This document shows positions 17,121-25,991 of a stretch of 64,000 bases of DNA, piece after piece. The notes under the pieces are model-generated. The model made no database searches, was not told the origin of the DNA, and saw only the letters and a list, made by a program, of their open reading frames with translations. Origin of the DNA: Myxococcota bacterium. GTDB lineage: Bacteria > Myxococcota_A > UBA9160 > UBA4427. The DNA is taken from positions 682,001 through 746,000 of the forward strand of contig JAWKRT010000002.1 in NCBI GenBank assembly GCA_041389495.1. Direction: 5' to 3'. Each line of letters begins with the position of its first letter. The first letter of the stretch is position 1. A program made the translations under genes and the position numbers.

Positions 17121-19427
17121 GTGCGCGCGAGCGGAGCCGAGAGGACGAGGACGACGCGCGCGCGCCGACGCGCGCTGGCCGGGCTCCTGTGCGGCGCGCT
17201 CGTCGCGGCCGACGCCGCGGCGACCGACGCACCCCCCATCCCGCGCGTGCACGCGCCCGCCGGCGCGCCGCACATCGTGATCGTGCTGCTCGACGACGTC
17301 GGCTTCGGCGCGACCGGCACGTTCGGCGGCCCGACCGCGACGCCCTCGCTCGACGCGCTCGCCGCGCGCGGCCTCCGCTACAACCGCTTCCACACGACGG
17401 CCATCTGCTCGCCGACGCGCGCCTCGCTGCTCACCGGGCGCGACCCGCACGCGGCGAACGTCGGCGCCGTGCTCAACTCGGCGAACGCCCACCCGGGCTA
17501 CCAGGGCATCCTGCGGAAGGAGACGGCGACGATCGCGCGCCTGCTGCGCGACCACGGCTATGCCACCGCCGCCTTCGGGAAGTGGCACCTCGCGCCGGCG
17601 TGGGAGACGTCGCAGGCCGGGCCCTTCGATCGCTGGCCGACGGGCGTCGGCTTCGAGAAGTTCTACGGCTTCCTCGGCGGCGAGACGGACCAGTTCGCGC
17701 CGACGCTCTACGAAGGCACGACGCCGGTGCCGCGGCCCGCGCGCGCCGACTACCACCTGACCGAGGATCTCGCCGATCGCGCGATCGCCTGGATGCGCGC
17801 GGAGCGCGCGCTCGCGCCCGACCGTCCCTTCTTCCTCTACTTCGCGACGGGCGCGACGCACGCGCCGCTGCAGGTGCCGAAGGCGTGGATCGAACGCCAG
17901 GCCGGCCGGTTCGCGCAGGGCTGGGATGTGATGCGCGAGGAGATCTTCGCGCGCCAGAAGGCGCTCGGCGTGATCCCGCCGGACGCGCTCCTCACGCCGC
18001 GCCCCGCCGAGCTGCCCGCGTGGAGCTCGCTCGACGAGGGCGAGCGCGTGGTCGCGGAGCGGCTGATGGAGACGTACGCCGCGTTCCTCGAGCACACCGA
18101 CGCGCAGGTCGGGCGGCTCGTCGCGCATCTCGAGGAGAGCGGCGAGCTCGACGACACGCTCTTCCTCTGGGTCGTCGGCGACAACGGCGGCAGCGCCGAG
18201 GGCGGGCTCCTCGGCAGCATCAACTACATGGGCGCGCTGCAGGGCCTCGGCGAGTCGACCGAGCGAAAGCTCGAGCGTCTCGACGCGATCGGCAGCGCGG
18301 ACTCGTATCCGCAGTACCCGGCCGCCTGGGCGTGGTCGCTGTCGACGCCCTTCCAGTGGGTGAAGCAGGTGGCCTCGCACTTCGGCGGCACGCGCAACCC
18401 GCTCGTCGTGTCGTGGCCGAAGGGCATCGCGGATCGCGGCGGCCTGCGCAGCCAGTTCGCGCACGTGAACGACGTCGTGCCGACGATCCTCGACGTCCTC
18501 GGCATCGCGCCGCCCGCGACCGTCGACGGCGTCGCGCAGCTCCCGTTCGACGGACACAGCCTCGTTCCGAGCTTCGCGAGCGCCGACGCGCCCGAGCACC
18601 ATCCGAGCCAGTACTTCGAGGTGCACGGACACCGCGCCTACTATCACGAGGGCTGGATCGCGTCGGCGCGGCACGCGCGTCTCCCGTGGTCGGTCGGCCT
18701 GCCGCAGGGGCCGCTGCCGATGGAGGACGACCGCTGGGAGCTCTACGACGTCGCCGCCGACTTCAGCCAGGCGCGCGATCTCGCGAGCGAGAGGCCGGAG
18801 AAGCTCGCCGAGCTGCGCGCCCTGTTCGAGGCGCGCATGCGCGCGCTCGGCGTCTGGCCCGTGCGCAGCTCGCTCGAGGTCCGCACGCCGATGCCCACCG
18901 TCGCGCAGGGCCGCACGCGGCTGCGCTTCCACGCGGGCATGGTGGGCACGCCCGAGCAGGGCGTGCCGATCGCGAACCGCTCGTGGAAGCTGCGCGCGTC
19001 GCTCGCGCTCGACGCGCCGGGCGAGGGGCGCGGCGTGGTCGCGACGCTGGGCGGAACGGCGGGCGGGTTCAGCCTCTACCTCGACGACGCGGGACGGCCC
19101 GTCTTCGAGTACCGCGTCTTCGAGCTCGCGCACGTGACGCTCGCGGGCGACGCGCCGCTTCCCGCCGGCCGCTCGCAGCTCGACGTCGAGTTCCGCTACG
19201 ACGGTGGAGGCCCTGCGAAGGGCGGCGAGCTCGTGCTGTCGGTCGGCGACGCCGTGATCGGGCGCGCGCGCGTGCCGGCGACGCCGCCGAGCTACTTCTC
19301 GATCGACGAGACCTTCGACGTCGGCGTCGACACGGGCTCTCCGGCCGGCGCGTACCCGCCGGCCGCCGGCGTCGGCTTCCCGCTCGAGGGCGCCCGGCTC
19401 GAGCACGTCGACGTGGAGCTGCTGTAG
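17121..19427 (+). CDS. secreted sulfatase (arylsulfatase family) with C-terminal beta domain
   Basis: A 768-residue type I sulfatase. The active-site motif is CSPTRASLLTGR, with Cys96 expected to be converted to formylglycine. HIVIVLLDDVGFG supplies the metal Asp pair, GKWHL is the usual later motif, and the DNGGSAEG segment is present. A signal peptide follows an Arg-rich start (LAGLLCGALVAADAAA). After the sulfatase core, residues about 590-768 form a beta-rich extension absent from short sulfatases. The start is GTG 17121, eight bases after AGAGGAGG. No formylglycine-generating enzyme is in this window. It may strip sulfate from aryl or steroid sulfates or from sulfated glycans. Confidence 0.88.
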   Translation: MRASGAERTRTTRARRRALAGLLCGALVAADAAATDAPPIPRVHAPAGAPHIVIVLLDDVGFGATGTFGGPTATPSLDALAARGLRYNRFHTTAICSPTRASLLTGRDPHAANVGAVLNSANAHPGYQGILRKETATIARLLRDHGYATAAFGKWHLAPAWETSQAGPFDRWPTGVGFEKFYGFLGGETDQFAPTLYEGTTPVPRPARADYHLTEDLADRAIAWMRAERALAPDRPFFLYFATGATHAPLQVPKAWIERQAGRFAQGWDVMREEIFARQKALGVIPPDALLTPRPAELPAWSSLDEGERVVAERLMETYAAFLEHTDAQVGRLVAHLEESGELDDTLFLWVVGDNGGSAEGGLLGSINYMGALQGLGESTERKLERLDAIGSADSYPQYPAAWAWSLSTPFQWVKQVASHFGGTRNPLVVSWPKGIADRGGLRSQFAHVNDVVPTILDVLGIAPPATVDGVAQLPFDGHSLVPSFASADAPEHHPSQYFEVHGHRAYYHEGWIASARHARLPWSVGLPQGPLPMEDDRWELYDVAADFSQARDLASERPEKLAELRALFEARMRALGVWPVRSSLEVRTPMPTVAQGRTRLRFHAGMVGTPEQGVPIANRSWKLRASLALDAPGEGRGVVATLGGTAGGFSLYLDDAGRPVFEYRVFELAHVTLAGDAPLPAGRSQLDVEFRYDGGGPAKGGELVLSVGDAVIGRARVPATPPSYFSIDETFDVGVDTGSPAGAYPPAAGVGFPLEGARLEHVDVELL

Positions 19428-19465
19428 CGCGCTCGCAGCGCGCCGTCGTCCGCGCGCCCGCGCGG
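19427..19465. terminator. pair of GC stem-loops between convergent genes
   Basis: Between the sulfatase stop and the convergent monooxygenase stop are two perfect short inverted repeats: GCGCGC-TCGCA-GCGCGC (19427-19443) and CCGCGCG-CC-CGCGCGG (19450-19465). No T-run follows, so a bidirectional terminator is only a suggestion from position and symmetry. Confidence 0.3.
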
Positions 19466-19496
19466 AGGAGCCACGCGAGCACCCGCGTACCCGTCG

Positions 19497-21182
19497 CTAG
19501 GCGCGCCCGCTCGCGGCCGCGAACGCCGCCGCCAGCGCGGCGCGCGGGTCGTCGGCGAGCGCGCGGCTCCGCCACGCGACGTGCTGGTCGGGGCGCACGA
19601 GCAGCGCGCCGCTCGCGTCGATGCCCGCCTGTGCGCGCCACGCGTCGAGTCCGGGCAGGAGCGCCTCCGTCAGCACGAGCGCGTCGGCGGGCGGCGCGTC
19701 GACGGAGCGCAGCGCGTCGACCCAGGCCGCGCCCTCCGGGCCCGCGACGAGCAGGAAGCGATCGAGCGGGACGCGATCGAGGAGCGAGGCGCCGGGGTCG
19801 GCGAGCCAGGCGTGCGGCAGGCGCGCGCCCGGGCAGCCCGTCGGCGTGAAGCGGCGCACCTCGAGCGGCGGCAGCGCGTCGCCGTCGCCGCGCGCGAGCG
19901 CGCCCTCCGCATAACGGAAGCCGAGCTGCAGCCCGGGCATGTCGAAGTGCTCCGCCTGCGCCTCGATCGCGGCGCGGACGCGCGCGCGCGCCGCGGGGTC
20001 GCGCAGCGCGGCCTCGTAGCGGTCGACCGAGCCGGCGAGGTCGTCGGTGATGCCGAGCGCGACCGGCACCTCGATCAGCCGCAGCGCGTTGCGCAGGCTC
20101 TGGTCCGCGTTCGCCTGCGCGACCGGGCGACGCTCGCGCTCGTAGCTGTCGAGCAGCGCGGGCGGCGCGTCGCCGCGCAGCACGAGCGCGAGCTTCCACG
20201 CGAGGTTGTGCGCGTCCTGCACGCCCGAGTTGAGGCCGAGGCCGCCGGTCGGCGGAAAGCGGTGCACGGCGTCGCCGGCGAGGAAGACGCGACCTCGGCG
20301 ATAGGCGTCGGCGACCTGGGCCGTCATCGTCCAGGTCGACACGTTGTCGACGTCGAGCGCGAGGCCCGGGTCGGCGAGGCCTTCGCGCACGAGCGCCGCG
20401 CAGCGCGCGGGCGGGTAGTCGGCGAGCGACTCGCTGGCCGGGTCGTAGGGCAGCATGCAGACGGCCTCGCGGTCGAGGTCGTGCACGATGAAGACGGCAC
20501 CGCGCGCGCGCGGGTCGCACAGGAAGAAGAGCACGCCGGGCGGCACCTCGGGTACGCCGCGCAGGCGCGCGCGGAAGTGCACCATCACGAAGCTCTGGAT
20601 GCCCGCCGGCCCCTGCACGTCGATGCCGAGCGCCTTGCGCACGCCGCTGCCCGCGCCGTCGGCGGCGACGACGTAGCGGCTCGAGATCGTCTCTTCGCGC
20701 CCGCTCGCCGCGTCGCGCACGACGGTGTGGACACGCTCGCCGTCGTCGGTCGACGAGACCCACTCGCACCCCCACTCGGGCGCGCGCCCCGCGCGGCGCG
20801 CGAGCGCCTCGACGAGCAGCGGCTCGAGGCGGCTCTGCGACAGGTTGCGCAGCGGCGTCGGCGTGACGGCGAGCTGCGCGTCGCCCTGCTGCTCGAACGG
20901 GAGCCGTCCGAGCGTCGCGCCGCCGAGCCGGTCGACCCAGTAGGCGAAGCCCGCATCCGCGGGGTCGATCGCGGCCTTCGCGGCCGCGGCCATGTCGACG
21001 CCGGCGGCGCGGCAGATCTCGAGCGTGCGCGCGTTCACGACGTGCGCGGCCGGCGCGCGCTGCGGCCCCCCGCGGCGTTCGACGACGCGCGTCGCGACGC
21101 CCTGCTGCTCGAGCAGGAGCGCCGCGACGAGCCCCGTCGGGCCCGCGCCGACGACGAGCACCGGGACGTCGGCCGCGCTCAC
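19497..21182 (-). CDS. FAD-dependent aromatic-ring monooxygenase (PheA/TfdB-like)
   Basis: A 561-residue class A flavoprotein monooxygenase. The N-terminal GAGPTGLVAALLLEQQG binds FAD, a YVVAADGAGSGVRK segment is the DG motif, and GRVFLAGDAVHRFPP with GLGLNSGVQDAHNLAWKL is the GD motif. The C-terminal third is the thioredoxin-like domain of phenol hydroxylase-type enzymes. It should hydroxylate an aromatic or polyketide-like ring with NAD(P)H and oxygen. The start is GTG 21182, overlapping the stop of the upstream membrane-protein gene by four bases. The pair diverges from a TetR gene, so aromatic-inducible control is likely. Confidence 0.9.
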   Translation of the reverse strand: MSAADVPVLVVGAGPTGLVAALLLEQQGVATRVVERRGGPQRAPAAHVVNARTLEICRAAGVDMAAAAKAAIDPADAGFAYWVDRLGGATLGRLPFEQQGDAQLAVTPTPLRNLSQSRLEPLLVEALARRAGRAPEWGCEWVSSTDDGERVHTVVRDAASGREETISSRYVVAADGAGSGVRKALGIDVQGPAGIQSFVMVHFRARLRGVPEVPPGVLFFLCDPRARGAVFIVHDLDREAVCMLPYDPASESLADYPPARCAALVREGLADPGLALDVDNVSTWTMTAQVADAYRRGRVFLAGDAVHRFPPTGGLGLNSGVQDAHNLAWKLALVLRGDAPPALLDSYERERRPVAQANADQSLRNALRLIEVPVALGITDDLAGSVDRYEAALRDPAARARVRAAIEAQAEHFDMPGLQLGFRYAEGALARGDGDALPPLEVRRFTPTGCPGARLPHAWLADPGASLLDRVPLDRFLLVAGPEGAAWVDALRSVDAPPADALVLTEALLPGLDAWRAQAGIDASGALLVRPDQHVAWRSRALADDPRAALAAAFAAASGRA

Positions 21183-21622
21183 GACGTGGCCTCGTCGCGC
21201 GGGGCGAGCGCGAGCAGGCCGACGGTCGCCGCCATCACGGCGGAGAGCACGCCGAACACGAACACGTTCTCGTCGACGCCGAGGATCTGCGTGTGGATGT
21301 GCGGAACGGTGATCGCGCCGTGGTAGTGGGGCGCGAGCAGGTAGGCGATCCAGAAGCCGCCGAGGTTGCAGCTCTGCCAGAGCACGGAGAGCCAGAGGTT
21401 GCGCACCTCGAACGGCCGGCGGAGCCAGACGAGGTAGAGGTTCGCCAGGCCCGACAGGAACATGAAGCCGAGCAGCCACACGAGGTGCACGCGCGCGTGG
21501 CCCACCCAGTCGGGGTTGAAGGCGTGGCTCGCGTGGTAGTCGCGCAGCATCGGCCCGAAGAACTCGAGCATCGTGACGGTGAGCGCGATCCTCGCGACGA
21601 GGATGCGGCGGTCGGCGGTCAT
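21179..21622 (-). CDS. small integral membrane protein coupled to the monooxygenase
   Basis: A 147-residue protein with about four hydrophobic segments (ILVARIALTVTMLEFFG, HLVWLLGFMFLSGLANLYLVWL, a WLSVLWQSCNLGGFWIAYLLA span and VFVFGVLSAVMAATVGLLALA). Several His and Asp residues lie between them (RDYHASHAF, PHYHGAITVPHIH). I do not recognise a named family. It might help transport or desaturate the substrate of the coupled monooxygenase. The ATG at 21622 follows GGAGGAG. It is the first gene of the unit that diverges from the TetR regulator. Confidence 0.75.
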   Translation of the reverse strand: MTADRRILVARIALTVTMLEFFGPMLRDYHASHAFNPDWVGHARVHLVWLLGFMFLSGLANLYLVWLRRPFEVRNLWLSVLWQSCNLGGFWIAYLLAPHYHGAITVPHIHTQILGVDENVFVFGVLSAVMAATVGLLALAPRDEATS

Positions 21623-21699
21623 GGGCGGGTCTCCTCCGGCGCCCGCGGCGTGCGGGCGGCGTGCCGCGGCGGGGCTGGCGTCGCGCCACGGATATCCCA

Positions 21700-21721
21700 G
21701 AATTGAGAGGTCTGTCAATTC
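21700..21721. promoter_or_regulatory. strong palindrome, candidate TetR operator, overlapping a promoter
   Basis: Between the divergent membrane-protein/monooxygenase unit and the TetR gene lies a 22-base inverted repeat. Its arms are GAATTGAGAG and CTGTCAATTC, 9 of 10 complementary, with a two-base centre. On the minus strand it contains TTGACA (21718-21713), a good -35 box, with a weak -10-like ATATCC 17 bases on. A TetR protein bound here would block that promoter. This is inferred from position and symmetry. Confidence 0.65.
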
Positions 21722-21747
21722 ACTCGAGATCGGGCGGGAGAGGTCGG

Positions 21748-22392
21748 ATGGACGGCCGGTTTGCCGAGAGGGCGCGCGCGGGCGAGGAGGGGAAGAGCGC
21801 GCGCACGCGCGCGCGGCTCATGGACGCGGCGGCCGACGCCTTCGCGCGGCGCGGCCTCGAGGCGGCCTCGGTGGCCGAGATCGCGCAGGCGGCCGAGGTG
21901 GCGAACGGCACCTTCTACAACTACTTCCGCGACAAGGACGAGATCGCCGACGCGGTCGCCTTCGCGATCGCGCGCGACTTCGCCGAGCGCATCGACGCCG
22001 CGATGCGCGACGTCGACGACCCGGTGCTGCGCGTGAGCGCCGGCACGCGTCGCTTCGTCGAGCTCGCGACGCGCGAGCCGACGTGGGGCCGCGCGATCGT
22101 GCGCGCGCTCGCCTCGATGCCGAGCGTGCGGCACGAGGTGACGTCGCTCGCGCGCCGCGACCTCGAGCGCGGCGCGCGCGCGGGCGCGTTCCGCGTCGCG
22201 GTCGACGACCTGCTGCTCGACCTCTTCGCCGGCATGGTGGCGACGGCCGTCGTCGTGTGTCTCGACGGCCCGGGAGGGCCCGAGGTCGCGGAGCGGACGG
22301 CCGAGCACCAGCTGCGCATGCTCGGCGTCGCGCCGGCGCGCGCGCGTCGCGCGGCGCGCCACCCGCTCGCGCCGATGCCGCCCGAAGGCTGA
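21748..22392 (+). CDS. TetR-family transcriptional regulator of the divergent monooxygenase unit
   Basis: A 214-residue TetR protein. The DNA-binding part reads TRARLMDAAADAFARRGLEAASVAEIAQAAEV, then NGTFYNYFRDKDEIADAV, a textbook TetR helix-turn-helix. The remaining 130 residues are the ligand-binding helices. The ATG at 21748 follows GGGAGAGG; a longer frame upstream would cross the operator and is unlikely. It is divergent from the membrane protein and flavin monooxygenase and separated by the palindrome at 21700-21721, so it most likely represses them and itself and responds to the aromatic substrate. Confidence 0.9.
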   Translation: MDGRFAERARAGEEGKSARTRARLMDAAADAFARRGLEAASVAEIAQAAEVANGTFYNYFRDKDEIADAVAFAIARDFAERIDAAMRDVDDPVLRVSAGTRRFVELATREPTWGRAIVRALASMPSVRHEVTSLARRDLERGARAGAFRVAVDDLLLDLFAGMVATAVVVCLDGPGGPEVAERTAEHQLRMLGVAPARARRAARHPLAPMPPEG

Positions 22393-22447
22393 GCCCGCGC
22401 GCGGCGCGCGCGCGATAGAGTGCGCGGCCACTGCGAGGAGGGCCGCC

Positions 22448-23584
22448 ATGGGCACGGAGATCGAGGGGCGTCGCGCACTGCACGAATGGCTCGCGCTGGT
22501 CGGCGAGATCGACCGCGACTTCCTGGGCGCGTCGCGCCAGGTCGTCGACCCCGCCGACGTCGCCGAGGGCGAGCACATGCTGCTGCACCTCGTGAAGGCG
22601 GCGATCGACGTCTGGGTCGACAACGACGCCGCCCGCCCGCGCTTCGCGCCGCTCGCGAGCCCCGTGCTGAAGTGGGGCGGCGAAGGCGCGGACAACCCCG
22701 CGCACTGCGCGCCGCTCGACCCGGCGCGCCGCTATCGCATCACGGGCCGCATGGATCGCGAGGCGTACGTCAGCTTCACCGTCTACACCGGCAAGGAGGA
22801 GGGCGACTGGAACGACGGCGTCGTCTCCGCGATCAACCACACCGAGTTCGCGCGCGACGCCGACGGCCGCTTCTCGATCGACATCGGCTCCGCGCCGCGC
22901 GCGGGCGCGCTCCACATGCAGGCGGGCCGACCGAACTGCGTGATCGCGCGGCACTACTGGGAGGAGGACGTGTGCGCGATGGCCGACCCGCGGCTGCGCT
23001 GCGACGTCGACATCGAGTGCCTCGACGAGCCGGGCTTCCCGCGCCCGCTCTCGCCCGCGTCGCTCGACGCGAAGCTCCGCGCCGCGATGGTGTTCCTGCG
23101 CGGCCAGACGCTCGCGCGCCCGCTGCCCGGCGCGGCCGCGCCGCCGGCGTGGTTCTCGCAGATGCCGAACCGGATGGGGAAGCCCGAGCGCTGGGTGCCG
23201 ACCGAGGGCGGCGGCGCGGGCGCGGTCGACAACGCCTACTGCGCCGGGCTCGTCGTGCTCGCCGACGACGAGGCGCTCGTCGTCGAGGGGCGCTGGCCGG
23301 CGTGCGTGTACGCGAACGTCGCGTTCTGGAACCGCTTCCAGCAGATCCCCGACTATCGATACCGGCGCGGCTCGCTGAACCGCCGGCAGATGCGCGCCGA
23401 CGGCGACGGCCGCTTCCGCTTCGCGGTCGCGCACCGCGACCCGGGTGTCGCGAACTGGCTCGACACCGAGGGCCACCGCGTCGGCACGCTCTACTGGCGC
23501 TTCCTGCTGTCGGAGGGCGAGATCGAGCAGCCCGTGTGCCGCGTCGTGAAGCACGCCGACGTGGCGGCCGCGCTCGCGGGCTGA
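22448..23584 (+). CDS. DUF1214-domain protein
   Basis: A 378-residue cytosolic protein without signal peptide. The C-terminal part has the DUF1214 hallmark: a VAHRDPGVANWLDTEGHR segment, then GTLYWRFLLSEGEI. The middle reads RYRITGRMDREAYVSFTVYTG, a beta-rich region common to the family. No reaction is known, although such genes often sit near degradation clusters for steroids and alkanes. GAGGAG precedes the ATG. It follows the TetR gene by 55 bases, so it may be co-transcribed. Confidence 0.75.
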   Translation: MGTEIEGRRALHEWLALVGEIDRDFLGASRQVVDPADVAEGEHMLLHLVKAAIDVWVDNDAARPRFAPLASPVLKWGGEGADNPAHCAPLDPARRYRITGRMDREAYVSFTVYTGKEEGDWNDGVVSAINHTEFARDADGRFSIDIGSAPRAGALHMQAGRPNCVIARHYWEEDVCAMADPRLRCDVDIECLDEPGFPRPLSPASLDAKLRAAMVFLRGQTLARPLPGAAAPPAWFSQMPNRMGKPERWVPTEGGGAGAVDNAYCAGLVVLADDEALVVEGRWPACVYANVAFWNRFQQIPDYRYRRGSLNRRQMRADGDGRFRFAVAHRDPGVANWLDTEGHRVGTLYWRFLLSEGEIEQPVCRVVKHADVAAALAG

Positions 23585-23594
23585 CGCGCGCGGG

Positions 23595-25967
23595 TCACTC
23601 GAGCGCGCCGGCCTCGCGAAGCGCGCGCACCTCGTCGGGCGCGAGGCCGAGCAGCTCGGTCAGCACGCGCTCGGTGTGCTCGCCCAGCGCGGGCGTCGCG
23701 CCCGCGTAGCCGGACGCCGCGTCGTCGAGCCGGAAGCCGTTGCGCTCGTAGGTGCGCGGGCCGAGCACGGCGTGCGCGAGCTCGACGAAGTGGCCGCGGT
23801 GCGCGAGCTGCGGGTCGGCGCACAGGTCGCCGAAGTCGGCGACCGGCACGGCCTCGATGCCGGCGGCCTGGAGCTGCGCGGCGACCTCGTCGCGCGTGCG
23901 CGCGCACGTCCACGCGCCGACCGCCGCTTCCACCTCGTCGACGCGCGCGAGCCGCGCGTCGAGCGCGGCGAGGCCCGGGTCGTCGATGCCGAGGATCGAG
24001 GCCAGCCGCGCCCACTCCGCGTCGCTCCAGACGGCGATCGCGACCCAGCGGTCGCCGACGTCGCCCTCGTCGCGGCACGGGAACGCGCCGTGCGGCGCCG
24101 CGCGCTCCGACCGATTGCCCATGCGCTCGCCGAGGTGCCCGTTGACGGCGTCGTCGAGCAGGAACGGCGCGAGCGTGTAGAGCGCGCACTCGACCTGCGA
24201 GAGGTCGACGTGCAGGCCGCGTCCCGTGCGCCGGCGATGGTGCAGACCGGCGGCGAGCGCCGCGGCCGCGAAGCGCGGCGAGAGCGAGTCGGTGATCGTC
24301 GCGTACGGGCCCATCGGCTCGCGATCGGGCCAGCCCGTCAGGTGGTTGAAGCACGAGAGCGCCGAGCCCTGCGCGCCGAAGCCCGGATAGTCGCGGTGCG
24401 GACCCGTCTGCCCGTTCATGCACGACGACACCATGACGAGGTCGGGCTTCTCCGCGGCGAGCGTCGCGTAGTCGAGGCCGAAGCCGCGCATCGCGCGAGG
24501 TGCGAAGTTCTCGAGCACGGCGTCGGCCCAGTGCACGAGCCTGCGCGCGACATCGAGCCCGCCCGGATGCTTGAGGTCGAGCGTGACGCCGAGCTTCCCG
24601 ACGTTGAGCGCGTCGAAGAGCGCCGAGCCCTCGAGGCCGTGCGGGTTGCCGGGGCCGAGCGCGTAGAGCCGCAGGAAGTCGGGCCGCGTGCGCGACTCGA
24701 TCTTGACGACGGTGGCGCCGTGCTCGGCGAAGTAGCGCGTGGCGATCGGCCCGGCCGCGCCCGAGCCGAGCTCGAGGATGCGCGCGCCCGCGAAGGCGCC
24801 GCGCGCGCCGGCGTGCGCCCGCGCGTGCGCGCCCGCGCGCGGCGTCCACGGCACCGCGCGGAGCTCGCCGAGCGCGGGTGCGCCGCGCTTCGCGTCGATC
24901 GGCGCGGCCGTGCCGTCGGCGCTCGCGACGAGCGCGAAGCGCGTCGGGAAGCCGTCGAGCCCGTCGAGCCGCGCGAACGCCTCGCGCGCGGCGAGCTGCG
25001 CGCTCGCGCGGATCTCGCGCGCGGTGTTGGCGGGCGCGATCATGAGGTTGCGCTCGCACGCGATCGCGAAGATCTCGCCGATCGAGTGGCGCGCGAACAG
25101 CGCCTCGAGCGGGCGCTCGAGCGCGCGCATCTCGTCGTCGCTCGTCTCGTTCGGGTTGAACGCGCTCCAGTCGCGCTCCGTCCACGCGGGCGCCGCGATG
25201 CCGTGCGCGACGAGCAGCTCCGTGATGGCGCGAAGCGTCGGAACGCGCGCCGGCCCGCCGCGCAGGCCGAACGTCACCCAGCCGTCGCGGCACCTCCACA
25301 TCTCGCGCGTGCGTCCGATGCGCGCGCCGATGCGCGCGCCGCGCGCGCCCGTCGCGAGGAAGGCGGCGGGCGCGCCCATGTTCGCGACGAGCACCACCTC
25401 CTGCATCGAGACGTCGACGATCTGCGGCCGCCCCGACGCGTGCGCGGCGAGCGCCGCGAACGCGACCTCGGGGCCGACGTGCGCATAGCCCGAGGGCTCG
25501 CTGCAGCGCACCGGCGGGCGATCGGGGAAGCCCGTCGCGTACATGTTGCCCGACGCGGCCATGACGCCGAGGTCGGACGCGCGCCAGCGCGCGCGCGGGC
25601 CGTCGCCGCCGAAGGGCGTGACGCGCACCCACGTCGCGTGCGGCGCGCGCGCCGGGTCGAGGTCGAGCACGCCCGGCTCGCCGGGCGTCGCGATCACGAC
25701 GTCGGCACCCGCGAGCAGCGCGTCGAGGCGCGGGTCGTCGGGGGCGCACGCGAGGCTCCGCTTGCCGGCGTTCCAGGCCGCGAAGCGCAGCGAGCGGCCG
25801 CCGCGCGCACCGCCCTCGAACGGGCCCACCGCGCGCAGCGGGTCGCCGCCGGGCGGCTCGACCTTCACGACCTCGGCGCCGAGGTCCGCGAGGATGCGGC
25901 CCGCCATCGCCGCGGGCTCGCCCGCGAGGTCGACGACGCGCAGGTCGAGGAGCGGCGCTTCGGGCAT
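23595..25967 (-). CDS. fused double family III (CaiB/BaiF) CoA transferase
   Basis: A 790-residue protein made of two full CaiB/BaiF-type CoA-transferase units, residues about 1-390 and 405-790. Each starts with a Rossmann-like segment (VVDLAGEPAAMAGRILADLGAEVVKVEP; ILELGSGAAGPIATRYFAEHGATVVKIE). Later come RPQIVDVSMQEVV and GLHVDLSQVECAL, the active-site strand. A Glu stands in both copies where many family members have the catalytic Asp. Single-domain enzymes of about 400 residues form interlocked dimers, so a fusion could be a pseudo-dimer. It probably activates an organic acid by CoA transfer. ATG start at 25967. Confidence 0.85.
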   Translation of the reverse strand: MPEAPLLDLRVVDLAGEPAAMAGRILADLGAEVVKVEPPGGDPLRAVGPFEGGARGGRSLRFAAWNAGKRSLACAPDDPRLDALLAGADVVIATPGEPGVLDLDPARAPHATWVRVTPFGGDGPRARWRASDLGVMAASGNMYATGFPDRPPVRCSEPSGYAHVGPEVAFAALAAHASGRPQIVDVSMQEVVLVANMGAPAAFLATGARGARIGARIGRTREMWRCRDGWVTFGLRGGPARVPTLRAITELLVAHGIAAPAWTERDWSAFNPNETSDDEMRALERPLEALFARHSIGEIFAIACERNLMIAPANTAREIRASAQLAAREAFARLDGLDGFPTRFALVASADGTAAPIDAKRGAPALGELRAVPWTPRAGAHARAHAGARGAFAGARILELGSGAAGPIATRYFAEHGATVVKIESRTRPDFLRLYALGPGNPHGLEGSALFDALNVGKLGVTLDLKHPGGLDVARRLVHWADAVLENFAPRAMRGFGLDYATLAAEKPDLVMVSSCMNGQTGPHRDYPGFGAQGSALSCFNHLTGWPDREPMGPYATITDSLSPRFAAAALAAGLHHRRRTGRGLHVDLSQVECALYTLAPFLLDDAVNGHLGERMGNRSERAAPHGAFPCRDEGDVGDRWVAIAVWSDAEWARLASILGIDDPGLAALDARLARVDEVEAAVGAWTCARTRDEVAAQLQAAGIEAVPVADFGDLCADPQLAHRGHFVELAHAVLGPRTYERNGFRLDDAASGYAGATPALGEHTERVLTELLGLAPDEVRALREAGALE

Positions 25968-25991
25968 CCCGGTCGCTCGCGCCGGCCGATG

